Part shown: positions 36,673-50,800 of the stretch, piece by piece
How the letters are laid out: the number at the start of each line of letters is the position of its first letter
Numbering within the stretch: the first letter of the stretch is position 1
Source: Certhia americana
Taxonomy: Eukaryota > Chordata > Aves > Passeriformes > Certhiidae
NCBI GenBank assembly: GCA_018697195.1
Contig: CM031858.1
Location: 105,499,525 to 105,563,524, forward strand
DNA length: 64,000 nt
Reading direction: 5' to 3'
Program-made: the position numbers and the translations under genes
Notes under the pieces: generated by a model
What the model was told of the DNA's origin: nothing
Databases searched by the model: none
Seen by the model: the letters and a program-made list of their open reading frames with translations, nothing else

Positions 36673-39600
36673 ATAAGCAAGAAACAGCTGTGGAGTTTAG
36701 TTTGTACCTCATGTGTTCCCACACAGCGAAATGTTGTAGAAATTAAGGCCAACAGGCACAAGTACTGAATGCAACGATGATGGAAATAATACTGGTAGAA
36801 CTAGGGAAATGTATGGATTTTTGGGTTTTTTTTTTATCATTACTGTTTCATCAGAGTCCATTATCCTACAATTTTTCTTTCAGAACCAGGTTTCAAAACT
36901 GATTAAGGAATTTTCTTTATCAAACCATATTTCAGAAAATTCTCACTAGAGAAAGATGCTCAGTTACATCTTGTACATCCATTTGACTTAATAAGGACAT
37001 CCAAGGCCAAAGCAAAATCTTGCTAGTCACTCCTCTTTTTTATTAGAAAAAGAGAAATTACTGTCTCTTCAGCACAATTATGTTGGTTTCTTGTGTATCA
37101 TCTCATGGATAAGCTGCATATTCATTAACAAAGTGAGGAGAGTTGACAAATTTTTATGAAAATATTTTCCTTAACAACAGTAGGAATTCACTGGTCATTT
37201 CTCAGTCATCGCTGATCTTCTCAACAAGGGAAATGTGTGTCATCATCCTTTTGGTACAGGAGATGAGACTGAAACCAAGGAAAGAAATTTGCTTGTGGTC
37301 ATGGCAGGTCAATGTCTCTGAGGAACATGTAGAGCAATTAGCAATTAATTTATGCTCTGTTACAAGACAGGAGGAAAGTCCTGATGGTCTTCCAGCTCTA
37401 GTGCAAATGCCTCTGTTGTGCTGGAAAATTCACATCATCATCTGCATTTGAAAAAGTAAGAAGGAGAAAACACACTTTACAGATTGTGTGGCTCTTTGCC
37501 TCTGAGAACATCAGACCACAGATGTCAGGAGAAAGGGAGGGAGCTGGAGAAAAAGCAAAGCTTGTGGGGGCACCCAGGTAACTTTACCCAACTACATTTC
37601 AAATCCATAATCCCAGCATAGAAATAAAATGCAAAACACATTGAACAAGTGATTTATAACTGAAGAGGTAAGTGCCAAAAATTTTTGGACACTTACTAAA
37701 AGTTTAGTGTTACTCTGGGAGATTCTTAAATTGCAGCAATGGTAGGAAATGGCACTATTAGGAAAATTTATAGACATTTCTAGAACGTGTAAAATTATTG
37801 GATAAAAAGTAGCAAAGCCATGCAAACTCAATTCCCAGTGCAAATTATCACTCATATAAGTTGTCTTTCCACATGTAGGTGTAGTGGATAAGAGAAGTAA
37901 CTATGTGGCCAGGTTGTGCTATGGCTAAGAAACTTGACATAACTAAACTTATCATACAAACCTTCCCTGTAGGAGAATTCCACATTTAGAAGGAGCAGAT
38001 GCCAATTGTTATCAATGCTAGAGATGAGTTGCATCCAGACAGAACCAGTAGGAATGCAAGCTCCAATGTGTTTCAGGAAAGAAAGATGAGAACTCAATTT
38101 TAAGTCAAATTTGACTATGTGATCTTGGTTCTCAAGTGGTTTCATGTCTGGGAGAAATCTACAGTTTGTAAAAAGTCAACACCTTAAAATGCTAATTGTG
38201 GTCAAAACGTTTCTGCCATTCAAAGTAAATGATAATATTTTGTTGCATGTAAATAAGAACCTAATTTATTTGTCACAGTATCAAGTTCTCCAATCTTCTC
38301 TGGTAGCTATGTCGCTCCGAGATGAAGGAAATTTTCAACTGGAGGAAATAAGTGTAGCTGAGTCTTCTTTTGCTTTTTGTTTTGTTTTTGTTTTGGTTTT
38401 TTTTTTAATGAAACTGCAGAACAGAACAACTAAATACAAATGCTGTACAAACTAAAGAAGTCTGTAAAGAAATCACCCGAGGGGTGTTTAGTGTTGAAAA
38501 TCCATAATGCTATTTTTAGATAAGAAGTTAAACTATTGGAAATGAACAGAAATCTCCCATGCCATGTGTTTGAGAGAGATTTAGATTGAAGGCCAGTCTG
38601 CTAGAAGACAATTAAATCTACCATGTAAGTCCACAGACTTGTCCTGTATCTGTGTGGTACTTTACTTGGGGGTTGAGACAAGTAGTGGTTCACAAACAGT
38701 TCCTGTTTTGTTTCAAAGCCACAAGATAGTAGCAAGTGTTCATGCAAATTGAGTTAGGAGCAACTTCCAGCTGGTATGAGTACCTGCTGACAGGCAGAAA
38801 ATTAAATTTGCAAATGTTTTATCAACAATATTTTATGCAGAACCTTTTGTAATGAAAACAGTAATACATCTTCTTGTTTACTGCAATGATGAGTTTTTGA
38901 TACATCACTCTCCCTCCTAACCAGCTCACGATTCATGGATTTGGAGAAGCTGAGGGGTTCATGTGGGTCAGGAAAGCTATTTTGAACCATGTTCTTGGTG
39001 AGGCAGAAATAGTGTCTGGTAATCCAACTCTCTCATTGCTAGTTTGTGCTGATCCCCAGTCCCTTCCCAGGATTGCTGAGGCTGCCATATCCATAGGATA
39101 GGAGTCGTCTAGCACGTGGTCTCCAGATCAACAAGGTGTATACAGGACTTAGGATTGAAAAGCCATAGCTTCAGGCAGCAAGGAAAGTGCAGCTCTTCTG
39201 GCCCTGGTTGCTGAGAGGATAAAGAGTGAAATCTGTTGTTAGACTGGCGAGGATGAGATCCAATTTCCTTGGCTTCTCTTTAACAAGGGTACTCCCCCTA
39301 TTTGTTGGTGTTCATGACTCTCCTTAGGCTTGGAGAAGTGAAGAGAAACTTTGAAGGTGTGTTTGATCTGACAAAATACTTGCTTGCTGAGCTGGCTGAG
39401 CGACATTTCTTGCTTGCTAAGCTCAAGATACAACTTAGTACTTCATGAACTGTTGAAAAAAATCCCTTACTGACGCTCAGCCAAGGTGGCCATGGAGAAG
39501 AAGCATGGCTTGAAGGGCTGTCGTAATTCCTAAAATTGCTTTAAGCACCCTGCGCTACTGTGGGACAAGTGACTTTTGAAACAATGCTAGTCCCTCATGG

Positions 39601-41846
39601 TCATGTAACCTAGGGAGTCTGTGCTGCAAAATGCTTTGGAGGCTGCATTTCTGCTGGAGAGAACCCTGTGGTCTGCCAGGGCTTGGCACAGCTGTTGGCT
39701 GAACGGGAATGTCGCTGCTTGTGATGCCAACAGAGAGCCGAAGGGCTTGTTCTCCTCTTTGAACTGAGGACCCCAGAGCAGAGTTCCTTGGTTACACAAT
39801 AAAATAATAAAAATGCTAGTTTAAATTTTGAATTAGTGAAGAACTATTTTTGGCTTTCTCAGAGACAGCATCTGTAAATAATCAGGCAGAAGCCTTTCCA
39901 TAAAACAACACAGAGAAACCTCAAAGAGCATTTAGATTCTGCAACATTTAAACAAGATTTTTAACTCATGGGGAAGCCAACATCAACACAATGCTTCCTG
40001 CACATAAAAGCATGGAATTTCTTAGCAGTGTGGGGGCAATAAATGACTATCACATTTCCCTTCTTTCTAAAACCTAAATATTTTTCAATGGAAATAGTAA
40101 TATTGATGGAAAAAGAAAAGAGGACCTTGAGTTATGTAAGAATTTATTTAAGCTCTGAACCTCCATACACTACAGACTGGAGGCTAATTAAAGAAAAACT
40201 TAAGCTGTTCAGTTTTGCTCTAATTGTCCTCGAAGCTCAGGAGATCAAATATACTCGCTGAGATCCTTCTTCTAATCATTCACATTCCTGACCAAGTTTT
40301 GAGTTCGTTCCTTCTGCTCTCAGACAGGTCCATCCATAATTCAAACAGAAGAAGTGAGTGATATATTCGTAATTTTGTCCACTACAGGGAGAGGAGGACA
40401 TGATGACAAACACCTATACACATTAATGCTCCTAGAAACCTCTGACCACAGGGTTTGCCCACAGTGTTTGTAAAATCAGAAATTCATAGCCAAATACATA
40501 TGCATGGGTTATTTGTTAGGGAAAATGTAAACATTTACCACTGTAAAAAAAAAAACCAAAAACAAACAAAAAAACTTTTTTCAAAATGCCATTACCTTCA
40601 TTTCTTTGCTCTTTTAGGAGGTGTGCTGTTGGCTCAAGGGGCTACCTAGTCAGGCTCTTGTGCTTTTGAGTGGGAAATTGTTTATTAACAGCTGGCTACA
40701 TTTCTGGTCATTAGACCTGAGTGAAACCTATGGATCTCCAAGCTGTGGATGAATGAACCAGCACACAGCAAGTTTCTGGGAGGGATGACTGTCGCAGGCA
40801 AGCAAAACTGGGAAGTGTTACGATTTAACATGGCTCCACAAGCAAGCTGTGTGGTTTCATAAACCACCCCTGGTTTGTGAACTGCTGCTAGAGAAGGGCT
40901 GAATTAAGCATTTATTTCATCTGTGTGAATCTCTGTGTAAAGAAGCAAAAATCAGTCTCACACTTCCTGTTTACCAGTCTGGTTAGCTTTTAGCTATAGT
41001 TTGTAAGTTGTCATTTAGAGTGTCTAATTATCTGGCTTCCCACAAACAACAGATTTGTGACTTTTCCCAGATGAAGCACAGCTATGAAAAGTTGTATAGT
41101 AGAGGAGTCAAGATAATGGTATGCAAAGTTTTGCCTAGATCTGTTTTTCTCTGCTAAATGATTTACTCATTTTGATATTCTGACAAATGCCAAAGCAATT
41201 TCCCAAAAAAGCTAAAGTTTCCTTCAGCAGCAGCTTTCAGAGAAAACAAAATGTTGTGGTTTAGACATGGGAGAGGATGGTCGCAGAGATACTGAACTTA
41301 CCAAAGTGCACCCGTTGAGTTCTCAGAACCCTCAGAAAGAGGTCAGTCAGTGTTGGTGGCATCTGGGAGCCTGGCACAGTTGTAGCTCCTGGCTGAACCG
41401 TGTCTCCTGGCCACCTCCTGCTTTCTGGCTGCCCCCCGCAGGTAGTGCTGGAGCACAGGCACATCAAGCAGTGCCCAGACTGTGCGTGGCCTCTCTACAG
41501 CTCAACACTGACTTTTTCAAATAGACATCTAAGCTGGTTTTCAGCTTTAAAAATCCTGATTTGGTCTACTACCACATGAAAATGCTTTGATGAAAGTAAA
41601 ACCTGAATGAAGACAGACTCCATCCTCTGGAAAGATTTTAAACTCTACCCCACAGTAAGACTTTCTTTGATGTTTCTTTTTTTTGTTTGTTAGGGGGTTT
41701 GTTTGGTTTGGTTTGGTTTTTTTGTTCTGGTTTGGTTTTTAACTATTAAATTTGGGCACAGAGCAGAGTTTGTCACTTCTATTGTGGAACCATGACAAAA
41801 CCAAAGGTTTGTTCTGTAATTACTTTTTCAGTGTAGCTTTCTTTTC
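36673..41846. other. Intron 2 sequence without recognised genes
   Basis: AT-rich DNA with no gene, RNA or transposon I can recognise. Low-complexity T/G runs of the GTTTT and GGTTT type occur at about 38380-38408 and 41671-41743. Confidence 0.6.
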
Positions 41847-42016
41847 ACAGAATCACAGGAGGGGTAAGGTTGGAAAGGACCACATCTGTCCAACCTCCTT
41901 GCTTAAGCAGGACCATCCTAGAGCACATGGGACAGGATTGCATCCATACGGTTCTTGAAGATCTCCCGTGAGGGAGACTCCATCCCTGAGCAATCTGTTC
42001 CAGTGTGTGGTCACTC
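41847..42016 (-). mobile_element. Short CR1 LINE 3' fragment, antisense
   Basis: The + strand reads CACAGAATCACAGGAGG, then AAGGTTGGAAAGGACCAC, CCATCCTAGAGCACATGG, GGTTCTTGAAGATCTCC and GAGGGAGACTCCATCCCTG. It ends with CTGTTCCAGTGTGTGGTCAC. This is the reversed CR1 3' UTR of another subfamily from the 11.6-kb copy. Only about 170 bases remain and no coding part is included. Confidence 0.88.
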
Positions 42017-44396
42017 CAAAACCAATCTAAGCTGCTATCAGGAGAACAAAGGGCTAGTGTGGAGTTTGCTACTAACAGACTGACAGACCTGCAGTGATGA
42101 AAGTGCATGTCAACCCTTATGTGTTGTTTGCACATTAGTTTGTTTACTTGTTAATATGACCTGTGGCTGTTAACATTTTTCTTTGACTATAGCACTTAAA
42201 ATTTAATAAAGATACTCTGTGAGTTTCTCCTGAGAAAGATACCCTTAAGAAAGGTTTCCCTGTAAGCAGGAAGGATGCTGAGCAGAGGAAGTCACGCAGG
42301 AGATAACTGCTGAAGTATGGCAATCCTGCAACGCTTCAAAGTAGATCAAGAAAGTGTTACTTAGCTTCAATATGGTTGACAAAAAGGTTTATTAACTTGG
42401 TTAACACATCTCTTCAATTTACAATTTTTCAGGTAGTGTCCACTGATGACAATGGATTTTTAATAGCTAAATTGAAGACATCAAAAGCAGGTGCATTTCC
42501 CCAGGTTACTTGACCTTACATGTCTTATGCTGCTGCATTTTCATACAGGTACTTCAGTTTTTCACATTATATCTAGTATCCATGCAAATCACAACTTCTC
42601 ATGGTACTTTCCAGGAGTGCAGACAGTAGAGGCAGGAACAGGGTTGATGTAGTCTCACAGTTCAAAAAAACAATGGACAAGATTGTGCTGTTGAGGTATT
42701 GTGAAGCATTTTCTGCCATGCTAGTTCAATAGGTAATGAATGCAGCATGATCAGCACCAACAGAGAAGTAATAGGATGGTATATGTTTTTGAACTTTTTG
42801 TTCCTGTCTTCCCCATTCACTCTTCTCATGCCATGTGGGTAGCTAACAGATGTGTTACATTATACTGCATTAAATCCTGTAGAGGCAATAGTCTTAAGTG
42901 CTGTGTCAAATATTTATAATGTGGAATTATTTTAGGACATGATCCAAGTGCAATATGGCATCCTTCATAATGTCTCTCTTGTTTTTGTACAAAGTGGAAG
43001 CTCAGCTACTTACAATTACAATTTTACTTCTTCTTTACTCTTCAACAAGCCTTTTCATTTGCCACCACTTGAATACATTTTAATTATTACCATGCATTAG
43101 AGCCACTGTTGCTTTCTTTATTAGCTCTCTTATTTAAGCTGGGAAGGGCCAAGTTTTCAAGATTCTCATTCTAGCCCTACTGCTCATCTGGCTGGGGAAG
43201 ACCCATCTTCCTTGGGCCCCGTGAGGCTCAGCACACGTGCAGGAAGTACATACTGACTCTGTGCCCTACAGCAAGCCTGTGGCTACACACCAGGTGCTGG
43301 GAAGGGCTAGCCTGGAAGTCATCAGTGCAAGGATGGGTGTGAGGTGATGCCATCAAGAGGGGCCCAGGATTTGGCTTATTGGTGCTTCTGGCCTGTGGGT
43401 GAGGATGTGGGGTGTGGCGCTGGGGGGAGCAAATAAGCCTGGCACATCCTGTCAGCTGTTTTTGCACTTTTTGCATCACAGGGAGGTTATGTTTTCTGAG
43501 ATTATATTCTCCTTGGTGTTCAAGACACTAATAATTTCAATAGCAAGAGGAATTTTTACTCCTAAATCTGCTTTGTCTGCATAGTGCTGTGTTTATAGAC
43601 AATGTCTTGCTTTTTTTTTTTTTTTTTTTTTAACATTGCAGAAATGAAGACCCTTACCATAGCGGCCTGTCCTGAAAATATCTAAAATACTTGCAGCTAT
43701 TTTTTCTTTAGAAAGCCAGCATGTTAAGGGAGTTTGTTGTTCATCTAAGGCCACATGTCTTCCATTTATGAGTCTGCTTAAATGCCAAACTTCTGGGTCC
43801 TTCTTTTATTTCCTTTGACTTCCAAGCTTATCCGAGTCACTTTATTAATAGAATTAATTTACAGGTTAAGTTAGTCATTAGAGATTATTTACTCAGAAAT
43901 ATTGACAATATTTTTATTTCTTATTCAGAAATACTTTCCTCTGAATGCGTTTGTTACTCAACCAGCTGTACGATTTGACTGCATAATTGAGGTGATCAGT
44001 CCTTTTTAATTGTTTTAATCATTTACCCACACATGCAGGATCCCAGCTTCATAGTTTGATATTCAACAGGATAATTCCTATTTGTTTGTAGATGATTTTC
44101 TAAATCTTAACTTCAAAATTGTTTTGTCATTTAGATAAAAGTTTAGAAGCAACATTCTCGCCTAATGTAATTCACAGGGTCTGAGTTTGGTTGAGGCCAG
44201 AGTCTGTTTCAGTACCTCAGTTCATTTGTCCATTAGCCTGTGGGCATGGCTAATGTAGCATGGAGAATGCCCAGGTATCTCCATGTCAGTCTCACATAGT
44301 GACACATAAATAGGACTGTTTGCTATCCCTCTATCACTTGAAGTGAGACTTTACACTGATCAGTATTGGTATGGCTGTAGCTGAAATACAAGGAAT
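42017..44396. other. Intron 2 sequence; AT-rich block near 43830-44030
   Basis: No gene or transposon recognised. A T21 run lies at 43611-43631. Around 43830-44030 several TAAT/ATTA and TAATTG-type cores are packed together, resembling conserved noncoding elements, but conservation cannot be judged from one sequence. Confidence 0.45.
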
Positions 44397-44438
44397 GATG
44401 GATGAGATGAGATGAGATGAGATGAGATGAGATGAGAT
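44397..44438. repeat. (GATGA)n pentanucleotide microsatellite
   Basis: Seven perfect GATGA units (44401-44435) with partial units on both sides. On the minus strand this reads TCATC. The array is pure and so probably variable in length. Confidence 0.95.
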
Positions 44439-47400
44439 ATGGAGAGAGCGCAGAGCTGAGTGATGAGATATTTTGTACAACAAATGTGTGTCCTCTGCCA
44501 GACATTTTCTGAGCAGTGCCAGTCCTTACCTCTGCACAAGTGGTATGCATGCATTTCAGTGCTATCACTCTTACTGAAAATTTCTCTCCACATTCAGGAA
44601 TTTATAGAATGTATTCAACTGCATCTTCTTGGTATTTTGTCAATATTTGCTTGATTTCCAAACAGAAACCAACAGCTTCTTTATTCTAATCATTACTGTG
44701 TGGAGGGCAGCTATGAACAGTGTGTAGCAGGGAAAATGAGGGTAGGCTCCAAGTTTCTCTGTAAAGGCCTTCTTTTAATACTTTCAATCCCAAATCCTAG
44801 TGTAAAAGTAACATAATTTTTATCATAGTATCTTGACAACTTTAATCTTCTGGCTGAAACACTCTTCAGAGCCTTTCTCCTGTTTGCAAATGGCCTCAAG
44901 GAAAATGGAAACTATCTGCTGTTCCATTAAAAAGGCAATTGAAACAAACATAAAGATCTTGGCACAGAAGTCCAAGTCAATCTTAGTTTCTCAATTCAGT
45001 GTGGCATTTTCTCATTCCATAAGAAAGCAACACTGTCTGAGGTTTTCAGCTGCTCTGGGTGGGCTCACGAGCCAGCAAAATGAAGGGGTGGTTTCTACCA
45101 AACTTGGCTCGGGTCTTGTGTAGCAGCTCATAAACACCATGATTTGCATAACCTCTCCAGCATCTGCATGAAAGCGACTGTCAGTCAACACTTTTGGCAT
45201 GTCAGGGTCATTCTTAACACATTAGATGTGAAAGGGCACCAACAGGGTGAACTTAATATCCTTCCACTGATCTGACCCACATACCATCCAAGACAGAGAA
45301 GGATGTTTTCAATCAGGTCAAAATGGAGATGACTACAAGCTGGGACCATTCAGTCTCTGAGCTGTTTATCAATCAAATATATGATAGTCTTCATATGTGA
45401 TATTCTTGAAACTATCCAAATTTTCAGGTCTCATTGAGACATAAAATAGCCAGACTGTCATTCAGGCTTTCATCTGTGCTCCTTCCAGCTTGGCTGTAAC
45501 TGGGAACTGTCTCATGCTACCTATAGCTTCCATACAACTCTTTTAGGTCTGTGTGCTTCCTGCTTTCACACAGGATCCATTAGAGTAGCAACACAAGAGA
45601 AGTTTTGGGGAGAATAAAGAAAATGTGCAGAATACATTTTGCTTTGACAGATTATTTGACTACAGGACCCTTAAGAAATTTTTCATTTTTAATTCACGCT
45701 TTCTTTCAAAGTCACATGGTGGTTTTGTTTACCCTCTTTGTTTAGTCCCTTTTTGATTTCAACAAGATTTAGTTGCTAAGGCACTTTTTTTTTAAAGTCA
45801 CAGGAGGTTTGCACCTGCATCTTTAAATTATATAGTGCCCTAAAGTAGCCTGTGCCTGCATGACTTGCTCTGAGCCCCAGTAAAGGCCAATGAAAGGATG
45901 TTGTCCATTCCAGGCCAATATCCTGTCTCCTGGGCTCTTTCTCCTTGACTATGTCAAGGAAATAGGCAAGGTACAAGAGGGCAATGGGAAAACTTACATT
46001 AAACTTTTTATTAAAAAAATTAATGAGGCAAATGACTATGAAAATTGCCACAGTTGGGTCTCAATCCTTCCTTAAGCCACCCAACATTTCTTAGGGCACT
46101 TAAGAGTCATTGCCGCCCCCAACTAACTGAAATTCGTGCTTTCACGCTGAGCATCTTCTAAGTGCAGTCCCCTTCCTTCAGTAGGCTTGAAGGATGGAAT
46201 TCTTTCAGTCAGGCCTTCTGAGGGTTTACCCACTGGCCTATGCAATGTCTGCTATGATAAACAAATCAGCTTCATTCTTTACATATTTGCTCACCATTTG
46301 CCTGTTGTTGTTCAGTAGGGGCTTTTTTTAATTCACTCAAGACATAATTAGTTGTCAGATGCTCTGGTATATCTTGTTATATATTATCCTTGAAATCATT
46401 TAGTGCCTATGTTTTTTGAAGCATTTTTTTAAAAATCATTCAGACTCTGCCTATGATTTTGATAGATTTCCCTCTTTCACATCCTCATATGATGACAAAA
46501 GTAATGTCTGAGTTGGAGATTTGTACTTTGGTCTTTCAGTAATAGATGTTTGCTGACCAAATATTATTTAAGATGGTAAATGTGGCTGTTGCCCTGTCAA
46601 TTGATATCCTGTCAAAGAAGTTGGCCCTGTCTCCTTTTCTACATCTCCAGGGGAATAAGATGTTGTTTCCAAAGTATGGAAATTATTTAATATCTGGTAT
46701 TCATGCTTATTTCCAAGTAGTATTTGCACTAAGATGTTACTGAGGATGTCATTTTTTTTTTTTTTTTTTTTTTAATAACAGACATTTAATACTTTAGTTT
46801 TGTGAAGCTGAATGCTTCATTGCATATTGGCTGGGCTGTCACTTAGAAGAGCACGACTATCAGCAAACTGAGCTTAATTGTTGGTGAACTTTGCAGTAAC
46901 TTTATGGTAGACCACATTTCTCTTTCGTCAAAACTGAGTACAAGTCAACAAATGGAGATGGATATGGGGATTTTGCTCTAGAAAAACCAAAGGATCTGGG
47001 TTTTAGGAGGGCTAGGGAGTGCGCTGCACTTTGCACTTTGTCATGGCTTTTTTGGGGAAACACTGTTGTCCCAAAACATTTAGTATGATTTGTAATAAAC
47101 ATTGGAAAGTGTGTCAGAAGAATGTGCTTGTAAAATTAAAGCCAGGTGCAGCTTTGAATCACTCTATGATAATGCCTGCTTTTTTCAAACTTGCTTGTAT
47201 TAATCAGTTTTAAAAGAGGCTGAAATTCCATCATTTGGAGAGAAACAAATCTAAGGGAGTTCAAATGCACATCCTTACTCTTCTTCATTTTAAAGAACTT
47301 CTTATAAATAAGTTCCAAATGACACCATCAATCAGATTAGTTTGCTGGTAATTTTTTTCAATTGATTTTACTTCTTTTTGACAGCTGCATCCCTTTGCAA

Positions 47401-47497
47401 ATGTAAAATCTGAGCTCCCCACTGAGCCCTGAGTTTGGAATAATTCAAACCTCATCTGAAACTCTTTTTCCAAGCTTCAGTATTGCCATTCTGTCTA
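44439..47497. other. Intron 2 sequence without recognised genes
   Basis: AT-rich DNA. The only notable element is a T22 run at 46752-46773. I see no gene, RNA or transposon. Confidence 0.6.
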
Positions 47498-47537
47498 TGT
47501 GTGTGTGTGTATGTGTGTGCATGTGTGTGTGTGTGTA
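47498..47537. repeat. Interrupted (TG)n microsatellite
   Basis: About 40 bases of alternating TG broken by single A bases (ATGTGTGTGC units). Alternating purine-pyrimidine DNA of this kind can adopt Z-DNA. A second, shorter TG array lies 250 bases downstream. Confidence 0.9.
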
Positions 47538-47785
47538 TGAAGTTCAAGTTTTTTCTTACATGCAAATGATTGAAATAAATGTTCTTTTCACTGAAGACTG
47601 GTTGGATAATGTTTAGTGTACTTAAATCCAAACAATCAGTTCTATATGTGATTATAAAATGCTTTTCTTTGCAAAATAATGTGGGCATCTCTTTAATACA
47701 GTTTTGAAATGCCAATACCTCTTTCTCTCTCCTAAGTCTTGAAGAAGCAGCTAGTAAGAGTACTAAAAAAGGTCCAATCATAAAA

Positions 47786-47808
47786 TGTGTGTGTGTGTGT
47801 GTTTGTGT
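47786..47808. repeat. Short (TG)n microsatellite next to a TGTGTAT/ATACACA inverted repeat
   Basis: About 17 bases of pure TG followed by TTTGTGTATACATACACA, where TGTGTAT and ATACACA form an inverted repeat with a two-base spacer. Probably simple-sequence drift. Confidence 0.85.
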
Positions 47809-50800
47809 ATACATACACATAAAACATGCATGGGCGTTACACCTGCCTATGTTAGGGAGTATCCCATGGAGTTCTAGGTACATCTAGGCACCACAAATAC
47901 AATGTTTTAAGTGATGGTAGCTTTTCAATCTTACTGTGCTTTGTCACACTGAGAAAGATTGAGAGCTTTCCAAAATAGTTTAGATGCCATATAATTATTT
48001 TAGCAGCTGTGGTTTCAGTTACCTTTAATTACTTTCCCCCTGCAGCTCTAAATGAAGAGAGGCTTCTGCTAAATGCAGTTATTTTCTTCTGCAGATGGCA
48101 TGATGAAGTGTGGTTACTCATAAAAGGAGACTACTGAACACCACATGGCAAACTTGAGGATCTAAAGAAATGCACTTAGGACTTAAGGACATGGATTTCT
48201 CCATGGATAATTTATGATTTCCAGTCACTACATTTTTGTATCAGAATGGTCAGCCCTAAATTTCATGTCAGCTGGCATTGCTGAAAACGTTGGCTTAGAT
48301 GCTTGAGAGCTGGTGAGATAACCCTCAACCATAAAAGCAAATGGTGTTTTGACATTGTTGTGTATTTCCCCCATATCATTTACATGATTCAGCTGCCCCA
48401 GCCCTCCTAGAAAGCATGGCTCAATCTCATGAACATCTGTTAAACAGATGAAAAAGCCTCCTAAAGACAATTTCCTTCTCTTTTGCATAGGACAAATTTT
48501 CAGACCCCATTCAGGCCTATATGGTTTTAAAACATTCCAGTTGGAAACTGTGGGGCTGCATTCTGCTCCCGTAGGACTCAATGGTACATGCCCTGCTGCC
48601 ATCTGTAGCAGCAAGCAAACACACTACTACTCTCCAATTAGGATTTCATATAAAAATTTCTTACAGAATTCTTCAGATGTTTCAAGTTCATCAACTTTGT
48701 GACTCTTCAGCTGTATAAACAAAAGCCACATGAAGCAAAGTAAGGGTTCGCAACAACACAACTTGAGTTTTAAGGGGTAATTTTTTTAAAAAATTTTTTT
48801 AGAGGTAAAACCAAATATACGTAAATACTTGTATTGCTGCTGACTGACAAGGAGGGTTGTATCAGAGTCGTGACTTCATTCCATGAGAGTGAACTTCAGC
48901 CTGGTAGGCGTGGAGTAGCAGGCAGGAGAGCCCTGCTGGCTTCCCTCTGCAACTACTGGATTGTTTAATTAATTAAAAAATTGTTTCTGTTGCAATCACA
49001 AATGTTCCAGTTTGCACTGTTACCCAAGGTCAGAGTCCACCTGACCTCCCTGGCAGAGGAAGAGAAGAGTAAGGAAATCAGGAAAAAAGAGAGTAAGCAA
49101 ATCACTCTAAGGAAGCCTTGTTTCCTTTACCCCAAACCCAGCAGAGCAAAGAAGGCTGAATTGAAAGGGAAAAGGGCTAAGACTGAGATTGATTAAGAGA
49201 GGTCCAACCCGAAAAAAAAGGCAAAGAACAAAACAACTAAGACAGAGAAAAATAAACTACATTAAGATTGAGCTCGGATGAGGCAGTCGGCCGCTGGCCA
49301 GGAGGGAGCAGCTGCAGCAGGAAGGCCCGAGTCCCATTGAAACAGAAAAGGGGCCATCTTTCTGCTGGAATGAAAGGGAAACAAAAAAATAATTCACCTT
49401 TAAAGACACAGAAATGGGATTCGAGGCTAGGGGAAGGGCAGAGAGGAATAAGAATTTGTGAGGGTTTTTTTTTTTTTCCTAAGAACAAGGCAATGGCTGT
49501 TAAAATTCTCCCAGAGAACTGTGTGATGGTGCAGATTAATCAGACTGGCCGGAAGGGGTAGGCAACTTCGAGCAGCTTCATGTTGCATTCGAGCTCTTGA
49601 ATGAATGCTTGAAAATCAAGCAAATTTTCTCATTTTTACCAGGGGAGATGAGGCAGATGACATGCTATACTGATGACATCATGCCTTGCTCCAGATGTGA
49701 ACAGAGGGGAAAGAAAGTGTAACATGGATATTTCACCACAAGCCAGTGAAATCCTCAATACCGAGGGGGAACATGAAGCTGCAAATCTCAACACACTGAG
49801 GTTCCACAAAATAAAGGGCAAAAGGAGGCAAGGCAAAACCCTGTGCAATTCTGAGTTAAAATTCCAGGTTCGGGCAACAGAGAACAGATATCATAAATTA
49901 GATAGCCATGCCTTGTAGAAAATACGCCATGCACACAAAGTTAATGTCATCCGTGTCACAGCAAAAAGTTGTCTGCACTGTGTAAATATAGAATTTAGGC
50001 TGGAGGAGATCAAAGGGTTTGGAGAGAGCATCTCACCTGAAAGAATTCACAAGGAGGTTATTTAGAAAGATTCTGTGGTTTGTTATGTCTCAGAGCCCTT
50101 ATCTGCTGTTAAAAGAAACATGTGCCACTTCAAGAACTGTTCCAGTTTCATGGTACCAGAATTGTATATCTTAGGGCCTTGCATCAGAAGGCAAGGAAAA
50201 TTTTCAAGTGTACATACCTTGTGAATGTAGAAGCCAAATACCCACTTCAAATTTTGCTGGACTGGAGTTCCTGACTCTCATAGAGCTCCTCAAACTTCCC
50301 ATTCCTATGCTGTCTTACTGATTCTTGCTAAATTAGATGCCAGGCCTTCGCTTCTTCAAGTGAACCAGTCTAGCACCAACCAAAGGTTGAGATTCTTCAG
50401 CTTGATATGTCGGTAAGACTGACAAATCCTGGGAAAAGGGACACTTTGGGAATATATATACTGAAGCATGAGAAATACAACTTATGGACTCAGCTCAGGA
50501 CATTTTCAGAAAACCCATTTGTGTTGGAGAAAATAAGAGGTCATGTGGCTGCTTTACATATTTCATTGATGCAAATACTATGTGGGGACGTAACAGGAGG
50601 GTGGTGTCACACCCTTTTCTTCTTTTTTTTAAATTTTCAGAATTGTTTTTTCCAGATTTTTGATGATGGTAGATGTTAATTAATTGTGAACTTGTTTGAA
50701 ACTCTTGGGAGTGTTTCCATCATCTTTGAGTAGGTGATTTATCTTGTGTGTCTGCAAAAACTTACAGCTGTACCAGAAGTAGCTGTTTCTCAGCACTGCA

